This document shows, one piece after another, positions 5,878 to 12,755 of a stretch of DNA of 12,757 nt. The notes beneath the pieces were generated by a model. It had not been told where the DNA came from and made no database searches. It saw only the letters and a list, made by a program, of their open reading frames with translations. The DNA is from a bacterium (GTDB taxonomy: Bacteria > Patescibacteriota > Patescibacteriia > Patescibacteriales > GWC2-42-12): positions 1 to 12,757 of the forward strand of contig JAURWF010000012.1 of the NCBI GenBank assembly GCA_030655095.1. Reading direction: 5' to 3'. Position 1 is the stretch's first letter. Each line of letters begins with the position of its first letter. The translations under genes were made by a program, and so were the position numbers.

Positions 5878-6411
5878 ATGTTAAAGAAAATTATTTATAA
5901 TATTGTTTTAATTATTTTTTTAGTTATTTTCCAAATAGCTTTTATTAATAATTTACCAGCAGGGCTTAATAATTTAAATTTAATTTTAGTTGTTTTGATT
6001 TTTATTTTATGTTTAGTAAATTTAAATTATGCGCTTGCTTGGGTAATTGGTCTCGGCTGGTTATTGAGTATTTTTTTGTTCGTTCCGTTTGGTATGTATT
6101 TGATAAGTTTGTTTTTAACAATAGTTTTTAGTAATTTATTATTAACCAATTTTTTTACTAATCGTTCTCTTTATTCTTTTTTAACTTTGACTGGACTAGC
6201 CACAATAATTTATGAAATTTTCTTAAATAGTTTTAATTATTTAGTTAATTTATTTAGTAAAGAAAACTTATTAATAATTAATTGGAGTTTTTGGTCAGAT
6301 AAAATATCTGGATTGGTTTTAAATTTATTGGTAGTCGCTATACTTTTTTACTTTATTAATTTTTTTAGTAAAAGATTTAGTCCAACTTTTTTGTTAAAAT
6401 ATAATAAATAA
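5878..6411 (+). CDS. Putative MreD-like rod-shape membrane protein
   Basis: This 177-residue protein is almost entirely hydrophobic, with about six predicted membrane segments near residues 6-25, 32-48, 51-69, 71-92, 96-116 and 144-164. It contains a short basic C-terminus (KRFSPTFLLKYNK). Size, topology and its position directly before a PBP2 gene suggest MreD, an elongasome component that links MreC, RodA and PBP2 at the inner membrane. There is no sharp catalytic motif to confirm this, and mreB and mreC are not in the window. It starts six bases after murC and ends four bases before the PBP2 gene, so translation is probably coupled. If it is not MreD, it is an unassigned multi-pass membrane protein of the wall cluster. 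Confidence 0.6.
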   Translation: MLKKIIYNIVLIIFLVIFQIAFINNLPAGLNNLNLILVVLIFILCLVNLNYALAWVIGLGWLLSIFLFVPFGMYLISLFLTIVFSNLLLTNFFTNRSLYSFLTLTGLATIIYEIFLNSFNYLVNLFSKENLLIINWSFWSDKISGLVLNLLVVAILFYFINFFSKRFSPTFLLKYNK

Positions 6412-6415
6412 TTAA

Positions 6416-8404
6416 ATGGGCGATAAAAAAAGAACAACAAAAACAACCGATCCTTTTGTTATAAAAGAGGGCGGAAATAAATATGGATGCTTAAAAGATT
6501 ACCATCGTTTAGATTGGACTCAACAAGTTTTTTTATCAGTTGACTCAGATAAAGAAACTGTTGGCAGGAGTTTTAATTTTTCCAATTTGTCTAAAATAAA
6601 TTTAATTTTGTTGTTTTTTTTATTAATAATTTTATTTCGTGTTGGTTGGTTGCAAATAGTTAAAGGGGATTATTATCATGATTTGGCAGAGGGTAATCGT
6701 ATTAGAATTGAACGAATTGAACCAAAAAGAGGAATAATTTATGATAGAAATCATCAACCAATAGTGAGAAATGTTGCAAATTTTTTACTTTATTTTATTC
6801 CAGCTGATTTACCTAAAGATGAGAAAGAAAAAGAAAAAATTATTGAACGTATTAGCCAAATTTTAGGAGTTTTAAGTCCAGCTGATATTAAAACTATTTT
6901 AAATAAAATAAAATACAGGTCATTAGAATCTTATCAGCCATTATTTATTATTGATAATATTGAATATGAAAAAGCAATGTTATTATACTTAGAATCTGAT
7001 AAAATGCCTGGCGTTTATTTATCTAATAAAACTAGGCGAGAATATAGTTTATTTAGTTTAAGCTTGTCGCATATTTTAGGTTATACTAGTAAAATTAGCG
7101 AAAAAGAATTAGCTAAAACAGATAGTAATTATTCGCCTATTGATTATATTGGCAAGACTGGTTTGGAAAATTTTTTTGAAAATGAATTAAAAGGAATGTC
7201 AGGCAAAAAACAAGTTGAAGTTGACGCTTTAGGTAAAGAAAAAAAGATAATTAATCAGATTATTGGTGAAGATGGCCATAATTTAGTTTTATCATTAGAC
7301 ATAAATTTGCAGAAAAAACTAGAAGAAACAATAAATAATAAATTAGAAAAAATAAAAGTTAAAAAAGCTTGTGCTATTGTTTTAAATCCAAATAATGGAG
7401 AAATTTTAGCTATGGTAAGCATTCCTTCATATAATAATAACTCTTTTGCTAAGGGAATTAGTCAAAAAGAATATCAAGAATTAATTAATCATCCAGATAA
7501 TCCTTTATTTAATCGTTGTATAAGTGGTGAATTTCCTCCAGGATCAGTTTTAAAGCCAATTGTGGCAATTGCGGGTTTGGAAGAAAAAATAATTAACGAA
7601 AATACCAGTTTTTTAAGCAATGGTGGATTAAGAATAGGGGAGTGGGTTTTTCCTGATTGGAAAGCAGGGGGTCATGGCACGACTAATGTTAGAAAAGCCA
7701 TTGCTGAGTCAGTTAATACTTTTTTTTATTACATAGGCGGTGGTTTTAATAACTTTGTCGGTTTAGGAGTTGATAATATAATTAAATATACTAAACTTTT
7801 TGGTTTAGGAGAGCAGACTGGCATTGATATTATTAATGAGGCTAAAGGATTTTTACCATCAAAAGAATGGAAAAAAACTACAAAAGGAGAACGTTGGTAC
7901 ATCGGCGATACTTATCATTTGTCTATCGGTCAGGGAGATATTTCTGTAACTCCACTTCAAGTGGCAAATTATACTGCTGTTTTTGCTAACAACGGCAGTT
8001 TGTATAAACCGCATTTTGTAAGTCAGATTTTGACAAGTGATGATAAAAAAATTAAACAAGTTGAAAGTAAGTTAATTAAAAGCGATTTTGTTCAAAAAGA
8101 AAATATAAAAATTGTTCGTGAAGGCATGAGGCAAACTGTTGTTGCTGGTAGCGCTCGTAGTTTACAATCAGCCCCTGTTCCTGTTGCTGGTAAAACAGGC
8201 ACAGCTCAGTGGGCTAATGGTAAACCAACTCACGCCTGGTTTACTGGTTTTGCGCCTTATGATAATCCAGAAGTAGTTATTACTATTTTAGTTGAGCAGG
8301 GTGGCGAAGGCAGTAGTGTTGCTGTTCCAATAGCTAATGAAGTTTTGACTTGGTATTTTGCAAATAATAAAAAGGCTAGTAGTTCAGAGGCTATTGTTAA
8401 TTAA
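6416..8404 (+). CDS. mrdA: Penicillin-binding protein 2, class B peptidoglycan transpeptidase
   Basis: This 662-residue protein is a monofunctional DD-transpeptidase predicted to cross-link peptidoglycan during elongation. A cytoplasmic N-terminus of about 60 residues, longer than usual, precedes one membrane anchor (about 61-78). The pedestal domain begins with EPKRGIIYDRNHQPIVRN (102-119). All three active-site motifs are present: S377-V-L-K380 (nucleophile and general base), S432-V-N434, and K593-T-G-T596. The order and spacing fit a functional enzyme. FtsI-type division proteins share these motifs, but the neighbouring MreD-like gene and the overall domain layout favour PBP2. RodA, its usual glycosyltransferase partner, is not in the window. 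The start has no Shine-Dalgarno sequence. Confidence 0.9.
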   Translation: MGDKKRTTKTTDPFVIKEGGNKYGCLKDYHRLDWTQQVFLSVDSDKETVGRSFNFSNLSKINLILLFFLLIILFRVGWLQIVKGDYYHDLAEGNRIRIERIEPKRGIIYDRNHQPIVRNVANFLLYFIPADLPKDEKEKEKIIERISQILGVLSPADIKTILNKIKYRSLESYQPLFIIDNIEYEKAMLLYLESDKMPGVYLSNKTRREYSLFSLSLSHILGYTSKISEKELAKTDSNYSPIDYIGKTGLENFFENELKGMSGKKQVEVDALGKEKKIINQIIGEDGHNLVLSLDINLQKKLEETINNKLEKIKVKKACAIVLNPNNGEILAMVSIPSYNNNSFAKGISQKEYQELINHPDNPLFNRCISGEFPPGSVLKPIVAIAGLEEKIINENTSFLSNGGLRIGEWVFPDWKAGGHGTTNVRKAIAESVNTFFYYIGGGFNNFVGLGVDNIIKYTKLFGLGEQTGIDIINEAKGFLPSKEWKKTTKGERWYIGDTYHLSIGQGDISVTPLQVANYTAVFANNGSLYKPHFVSQILTSDDKKIKQVESKLIKSDFVQKENIKIVREGMRQTVVAGSARSLQSAPVPVAGKTGTAQWANGKPTHAWFTGFAPYDNPEVVITILVEQGGEGSSVAVPIANEVLTWYFANNKKASSSEAIVN

Positions 8405-8410
8405 TTTTTT

Positions 8411-8439
8411 TTGACTTCTGATTTAAAATTAGCTAAAAT
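8411..8439 (+). promoter_or_regulatory. Sigma-70-type promoter for lysS
   Basis: TTGACT (8411-8416) and TAAAAT (8434-8439) are separated by 17 bases; each matches the consensus hexamer at five of six positions. Transcription would begin near 8446, leaving a leader of about 29 bases before the lysS ATG at 8475. The 70-base PBP2-lysS spacer is the first gap in this region large enough for a promoter. AT-richness raises the chance of a random match. Confidence 0.55.
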
Positions 8440-8474
8440 ACTATTGTTAATATTAATCTTTTTAAATAATTATT

Positions 8475-10388
8475 ATGATTACAAAACAAGAAAAAATTAG
8501 TGAACGATCTGATCGAATTAAAAAATTAGAAGAAATTAGGCAAATAGGAATTAATCCTTATCCAGCTAAAACTAATCGTGATTATTTGATTAATCAAGTG
8601 TTGGTTGATTTTGACAAATTAAATGAAAAACAAATTCAAATAACTATTGCTGGTCGTTTAAGGAGTTTGCGCGAACATGGCAATTTAACTTTTGCTAATT
8701 TAGAAGATGGTAGTGGTAATATACAATTAGCGTTTTCTAAAAAAGAATTAGAAGGTGAAGATAGCTATAAATTTTTAGGAAAATACATAGATGTTGGGGA
8801 TTTTATTGAAACAACTGGCGTAGTTTTTATTACTCATAAAGGTGAAAAAAGTTTAAAAGTTAAAAGTTGGAAACTTTTAACTAAAGCATTGCTTCCGTTG
8901 CCAGAAAAATGGCATGGCATTCAAGACGAAGAAGAAAAATTGCGAAAAAGATATTTAGATATTTTATTTAATCCAGAAGTTCGCGAAATGATAGAAAAAA
9001 GAGCTAAATTTTTTAGTTGTTTGAGAAAGTTTCTTGAAGATAAAAATTTTATGGAAGTGGATACTCCAATTTTAGAAAATACTGCTGGCGGAGCTGATGC
9101 CCGCCCGTTTATTACACATTATAATGCTTATGATGCAGATGTTTTTTTAAGAATATCTCCGGAACTTTGGCATAAGAGACTTATGGTTGCAGGTTTTCAA
9201 AAAGTTTATGAAATAGGAAGAATTTTTAGAAATGAGGGCGCAGATGTTGAGCATTTGCAAGATTATACTCAAATAGAATTTTATTGGGCTTATGCAGATT
9301 ATAACGATGGAATGAAATTTGTGGAAGAAATGTATAAATATATTGCGGAGCAAACTTTTGGAACACTTAAATTTAAAATAAAAGAATTTGATATAGATCT
9401 TGGTGGAAAATGGGAAAAGTATGATTATGTAGAATTAATTAAAGAAAAAACTAATATAGATATTCTTACTGTTGATATAACTGAGATTGAAAAAAAACTT
9501 CAAGATTTAAAAGTTGAATATGATAAGAAAGGATTTAATTTAAACAGAGCAATAGATTCCTTATGGAAATATTGCAGAAAACAAATAGGTGGTCCTGGAT
9601 TTTTGATAAATGTTCCTGTAATAATGGAACCTTTAGCAAAAAGAATGGAAAAAAATAAAAATCTTGTAGAAAGATTTCAAGTAATTCTTGCTGGCTCTGA
9701 AATGGGTAAATGTTTCAGCGAACTTAATGACCCAATAGATCAGATGGGGAGATTTACAGAACAAGCAAAACTTAGAGAAGCGGGGGACGAAGAAGCACAA
9801 ATGATGGATGGTGATTTTGTTGAAGCATTAGAATATGGCATGCCACCAACTTGCGGTTTTGGAATGTCAGAAAGATTATTTAGTTTTCTTGCTAATAAAT
9901 CAGTTAGGGAGTGTCAGATATTTCCTTTTATGAAGCCCAAAAATTTTAAAGGACTGGAATTTAAAAAAACAGAAACGAAAATTGCCGTGGCTATTATTAA
10001 TAAAGGTTCAAATTTAAAACCATGGGAAGAAATGAATACCATTGCTCATCTTAATGCCGCTTTTGGCGCGAGAAAAGGAAGAGAACTTTTAATGCAAGAT
10101 ACAATTAATACAAAAGACAATGAGCAAATTAAATTAAATATTCATCAAGCAATAATAATTAAACAAGCAAATTCAAGTCAAGAAATTTTAAATTTAATTA
10201 GAATTGCTCAAGAGAAAAAATTAGAAATAGCAGAATTTATAAGAGAGATGACAGAGACATCAGATGATAAAAAAATAATAGAAATGATAAGTAAAAAAAA
10301 TATAGAAGATGTTGAATACTTTGGAGTTTTAATTTTCGGCAAAAAACCTGTAGTGGAAGAAATGACAAAAGAATTTGCAAAATATTAA
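8475..10388 (+). CDS. lysS: Class II lysyl-tRNA synthetase fused to a DUF2000-like C-terminal domain
   Basis: The enzyme charges tRNA-Lys with lysine. The N-terminal OB-fold anticodon-binding domain spans about residues 54-137. Class II motif 1 lies around EVDTPIL (194-200). Motif 2 contains FRNEG (251-255) and continues through YTQIEFYWAYADY. Motif 3 is GFGMSERLF (461-469) with the ATP-binding Arg467. SELNDPIDQ and EALEYGMPPT are typical of LysRS. The synthetase ends near residue 495. About 138 more residues follow (500-637): a KIAVAIINKG strand, a helix with MNTIAHLNAAFGA, and a closing VEYFGVLIFGKKPVVEEMTKEF, which resemble DUF2000, a PTH2-like fold. Usual LysRS length is about 500. Arg and Leu codon use changes sharply near 9.1 kb. 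M14 peptidase follows after 11 bases. Confidence 0.92.
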   Translation: MITKQEKISERSDRIKKLEEIRQIGINPYPAKTNRDYLINQVLVDFDKLNEKQIQITIAGRLRSLREHGNLTFANLEDGSGNIQLAFSKKELEGEDSYKFLGKYIDVGDFIETTGVVFITHKGEKSLKVKSWKLLTKALLPLPEKWHGIQDEEEKLRKRYLDILFNPEVREMIEKRAKFFSCLRKFLEDKNFMEVDTPILENTAGGADARPFITHYNAYDADVFLRISPELWHKRLMVAGFQKVYEIGRIFRNEGADVEHLQDYTQIEFYWAYADYNDGMKFVEEMYKYIAEQTFGTLKFKIKEFDIDLGGKWEKYDYVELIKEKTNIDILTVDITEIEKKLQDLKVEYDKKGFNLNRAIDSLWKYCRKQIGGPGFLINVPVIMEPLAKRMEKNKNLVERFQVILAGSEMGKCFSELNDPIDQMGRFTEQAKLREAGDEEAQMMDGDFVEALEYGMPPTCGFGMSERLFSFLANKSVRECQIFPFMKPKNFKGLEFKKTETKIAVAIINKGSNLKPWEEMNTIAHLNAAFGARKGRELLMQDTINTKDNEQIKLNIHQAIIIKQANSSQEILNLIRIAQEKKLEIAEFIREMTETSDDKKIIEMISKKNIEDVEYFGVLIFGKKPVVEEMTKEFAKY

Positions 10389-10399
10389 TATTAAATTTA

Positions 10400-11218
10400 A
10401 TGAAAAAAATTTTGAAACAATTTGGATATATAAAGAGAGGAATTTTAGGATTTTTTCAAAATAATTTTGACAAATTACAAAATCTCTCAAAAAAATTTGG
10501 TTCTTTTGAAATAGGGAAATCAATAAAAGAAAAACCTATTCAATGTTTCAAGATTGGAAATGGTCCATGTAAATTATTGTGTGTTTCTGGAATACATGGA
10601 AACGAAATTGGAACAGTAAAATTAGCGCATTGTTTTTTAAATTGGGCACATAATAATATTGATCAATTTAAAAATTATACATTATTTGTTGTACCTTGTT
10701 TAAATCCAGATGGATATTATTTGGCTTGTAAAAATCCAGATTATTTTAATGGTGGAAAAATTGGTCGTTTTAATGTTAATAATGTAGATTTAAATCGTAA
10801 TTTTGATACACCATCTTTTACACAGAAATCAATTTGGTCATTTGGTAAAAATTATAAAGAAAATGTAGAGGTGTTTTGTGGAAATTATGGTAATTCTGAA
10901 CCAGAAATAAAAGCATTGACAGAATTAATTAAAGATAAAAAAATCCAAATTGTATTTATGTTTCATAATGCTGGTAATGATGTTATGGGAAATAAAAATA
11001 AATTATCTCAAAGACTCACAAAGATTTATAGTGAAAAAACAGGTTTTAAATATGTCAGTGATGAAGATTGGAAGGAATTAAAACAGACAGGAACAGCAAA
11101 AGAATGGTGTGATTTACATGATATTGCTTATGTAGAAGTTGAAGGAACAACAAGGTGGGGATCTGATTGGAAAAAACAAAAAAAAGCTATTAAATCAATA
11201 ATGTCTATGAATATTTAG
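10400..11218 (+). CDS. M14-family zinc carboxypeptidase, MpaA-like
   Basis: This 272-residue protein has the M14 metallopeptidase layout. Zinc ligands are predicted as His66 and Glu69 (SGIHGNEIG) and His189 (FMFHNAG). Substrate-binding NPDG (102-105) and VDLNRNF (129-135) are intact, as is SEPEIKAL (166-173). The catalytic Glu is likely Glu246 or Glu248 in YVEVEG. This pattern is closest to the MpaA-type murein peptide amidases and succinylglutamate desuccinylase/aspartoacylase relatives. No signal peptide is evident, so it probably acts in the cytoplasm. A role in trimming wall peptides, perhaps in recycling, fits the family but is not shown. The 11-base spacer suggests co-transcription with lysS. 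The stop is TAG; a lysS fragment continues in the same frame after it. Confidence 0.82.
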   Translation: MKKILKQFGYIKRGILGFFQNNFDKLQNLSKKFGSFEIGKSIKEKPIQCFKIGNGPCKLLCVSGIHGNEIGTVKLAHCFLNWAHNNIDQFKNYTLFVVPCLNPDGYYLACKNPDYFNGGKIGRFNVNNVDLNRNFDTPSFTQKSIWSFGKNYKENVEVFCGNYGNSEPEIKALTELIKDKKIQIVFMFHNAGNDVMGNKNKLSQRLTKIYSEKTGFKYVSDEDWKELKQTGTAKEWCDLHDIAYVEVEGTTRWGSDWKKQKKAIKSIMSMNI

Positions 11219-11338
11219 GATGCTCGACATCTAAATACCTTAAATATTGAAGCATTAGAATATGGAATGCCACCAACCTGTGGGTTTGGGATGAGTGAAC
11301 GGGCATTTTCATTTTTAATGAATAAAACAGTTTATTGA
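11219..11338 (+). pseudogene. Remnant of a second lysyl-tRNA synthetase gene (motif 3 region)
   Basis: Starting immediately after the peptidase TAG, this reads DARHLNTLNIEALEYG and then MPPTCGFGMSERAFSFLMN followed by KTVY and TGA. It matches LysS residues of the window's own gene around 440-477 (EALEYGMPPTCGFGMSERLFSFLANKSV). Many nucleotide differences are synonymous (for example AGT-GAA-CGG against TCA-GAA-AGA), so it is an old paralogue or a displaced allele, not a recent duplication. It has no start codon of its own and lacks the OB fold, motifs 1 and 2, and the enzyme end. The first ten residues align weakly; the rest is clear. No other gene occupies the 176-base gap 11219-11394. Confidence 0.85.
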
Positions 11339-11376
11339 CTTTAAAAATACATCCGTTATACTTAATTCAGTTTATT
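11328..11376. promoter_or_regulatory. Direct repeats flanking the abiE promoter, possible operator
   Basis: CAGTTTATT occurs at 11328-11336, overlapping the -35 element, and again at 11368-11376, at the predicted transcription start. The copies are exactly 40 bases apart, about four helical turns. AbiEi antitoxins are known to repress their own promoters, so these may be binding sites. Nine AT-rich bases are weak evidence, and the sites are direct rather than inverted. Confidence 0.3.
11335..11362 (+). promoter_or_regulatory. Sigma-70-type promoter for the abiE operon
   Basis: TTGACT (11335-11340) and TATACT (11357-11362) are separated by 16 bases; each matches consensus at five of six positions. 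A start near 11369 would leave a leader of about 26 bases before the antitoxin ATG at 11395. The -35 hexamer overlaps the last codons of the lysS remnant. Confidence 0.68.
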
Positions 11377-11394
11377 ATATAAAAATATAAAAAA

Positions 11395-11994
11395 ATGAAA
11401 TACATAGAATTATTAAAAAACATAAAAGAACCTATTTTTTCAATACAAGATTTAAAATTAATGGGGTATAAAATAATCCCCTCTCAACTTTCATCATATT
11501 CAAAAAAAGGGCAAATAATTAAATTAAAAAATGGATTATATTTGATAGCAGATAAAAAAAATTTTGCTATTAAAGAAAATATAGCATTGAAAATATATGA
11601 GCCGAGTTATATTAGTTTAGAATGGGCATTACATTATTATGGGCTTATTCCTGAAATGGTTTACAATATAACTTCAATTTCCACTAAAGCTACTAGAAAA
11701 TTTAAAAATAATTTTGGAATATTTATTTATAGAAAAATAAAAAAAGAACTTTTTTGGGGATATAAAAAAGAAGAAAAGAATGGACAAATATATTTAATTG
11801 CCGAACCTGAAAAAGCGCTTCTCGATTATATTTATTTTAATTTATCTAAAATTAAAAATGATATTGATATTGAGGAACTTCGTTTAAATTCTGCGATAAT
11901 AAAAAAATTAAATATTAAAAAATTAAAAGAATATGCTCTTTTATTTAAAAATAAAAGAATTAATGAAATTATTTCAAAAATATGCTTACACTAG
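11395..11994 (+). CDS. abiEi: AbiEi-type antitoxin, type IV toxin-antitoxin system
   Basis: This 199-residue protein fits the AbiEi family: an N-terminal winged helix (about 10-52, with SIQDLKLMGY, SQLSSYSKKGQI and LKNGLYLI) followed by the antitoxin domain. Family-typical segments are PSYISLEWALHYYGLIPE (70-87), NITSISTKATRKF (91-103) and AEPEKALLDYIYFN (136-149). In studied systems the winged helix binds the operon promoter and autorepresses, while the C-terminal domain counters the toxin without forming a stable complex with it. It has its own promoter-like sequence, and its 3' end overlaps the toxin gene by 13 bases, so translation is probably coupled. The start is the first ATG after the promoter; no Shine-Dalgarno sequence is seen. 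It appears intact. Confidence 0.87.
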   Translation: MKYIELLKNIKEPIFSIQDLKLMGYKIIPSQLSSYSKKGQIIKLKNGLYLIADKKNFAIKENIALKIYEPSYISLEWALHYYGLIPEMVYNITSISTKATRKFKNNFGIFIYRKIKKELFWGYKKEEKNGQIYLIAEPEKALLDYIYFNLSKIKNDIDIEELRLNSAIIKKLNIKKLKEYALLFKNKRINEIISKICLH

Positions 11995-12755
11995 AACAAA
12001 TAAAAATTTTTGTTGGAATAGATATTTTTCAAAAAAGTCCTAAAGCAGCTCTTGTTGAATATTTACAATATGAAATTCTTGATTCTCTTTTTAAACAAAA
12101 AAATAGTGAAAAACTTTCATTTATTGGTGGAACTGCAATTAGAATAATTTATCAAAGTCAACGTTTCTCAGAAGATTTGGATTTTGATAATTTTGGTTTA
12201 AATTTTATAGATTTTAAAAAACTTTTAGATGCTGTTGTGAAAGATATGACATTAAAAGGTTTTGAAATAGAGTTTAGATTTGTAGAGAAAATGGCTTTTC
12301 ATTGTTATATAAAATTTCCAAACATTTTATTCTTAAATAAATTAAGTTCAAATGATGATGAAAAAATATTAATTAGAATAGACACAGTAGAAAAAGAAAA
12401 AAACATAAAACCAAAAACGTCAATTATTAATAACTTTGGTATTTATCGTAAAATATTAGTTAATCCGATTGAGACTATTTTATCACAAAAAATTCTAACT
12501 ATTCTTGAACGAAAAAGAGAAAAAGGTCGTGATTTTTATGATGTTTCATATTTGCTTAGTATTACTAAACCAGATTATGAATATTTTAAAAATAATCGTA
12601 ATTTAGATCAAAAAATAATTAAAGAAAAATTGCTTACTCGAATAGATGAATTAAATATGAAAGAATTATCAGAAGAAGTTCTTCCTTTTCTGCTTAAACC
12701 AGAGGATGTTGATAGGGTTTTAACTTTTAAAGAATACATTGAACAAAAACTTTAA
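11982..12755 (+). CDS. abiEii: AbiEii-type nucleotidyltransferase toxin
   Basis: This 257-residue protein belongs to the AbiEii/MenT-like nucleotidyltransferase toxins. The active-site region is FIGGTAIRIIYQSQRFSEDL (47-66) followed by D-F, giving the Gly-Gly (49-50) and paired acidic residues Asp65 and Asp67 expected to bind metal and nucleotide. A later ILTILERKREKGRDFYDV stretch (171-188) carries the conserved basic residues and R183-D184-x-x-D187. Related toxins transfer nucleotides to cellular targets, tRNA in the characterised MenT cases, and cause growth arrest or abortive infection; the target here is unknown. The gene is complete, ending two bases before the window ends. Overlap with abiEi defines the operon. 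All key residues are present, so it is probably active. Confidence 0.88.
   Translation: MLTLEQIKIFVGIDIFQKSPKAALVEYLQYEILDSLFKQKNSEKLSFIGGTAIRIIYQSQRFSEDLDFDNFGLNFIDFKKLLDAVVKDMTLKGFEIEFRFVEKMAFHCYIKFPNILFLNKLSSNDDEKILIRIDTVEKEKNIKPKTSIINNFGIYRKILVNPIETILSQKILTILERKREKGRDFYDVSYLLSITKPDYEYFKNNRNLDQKIIKEKLLTRIDELNMKELSEEVLPFLLKPEDVDRVLTFKEYIEQKL

Noticed and set aside
8858..8882. Perfect 11-bp inverted repeat with a GGA loop inside lysS.
   Set aside because: It encodes a family-typical stretch (LKVKSWKLLTK) before the LPEKWHG motif, so the protein sequence plus AT-rich codons can account for it. No flanks of the hairpin family are present.
11210..11248. Inverted repeat AATATTTA / TAAATATT around the M14 stop codon as a terminator.
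   Set aside because: The stem is almost all A/T, the loop is long, and no T-tract follows. It also overlaps the lysS remnant.
11216..11338. Stop-codon read-through joining the M14 peptidase to the LysRS fragment.
   Set aside because: The peptidase has a natural-looking C-terminus, the fragment lacks most of a fold, and frame agreement has a one-in-three chance. No supporting stimulatory structure was seen.
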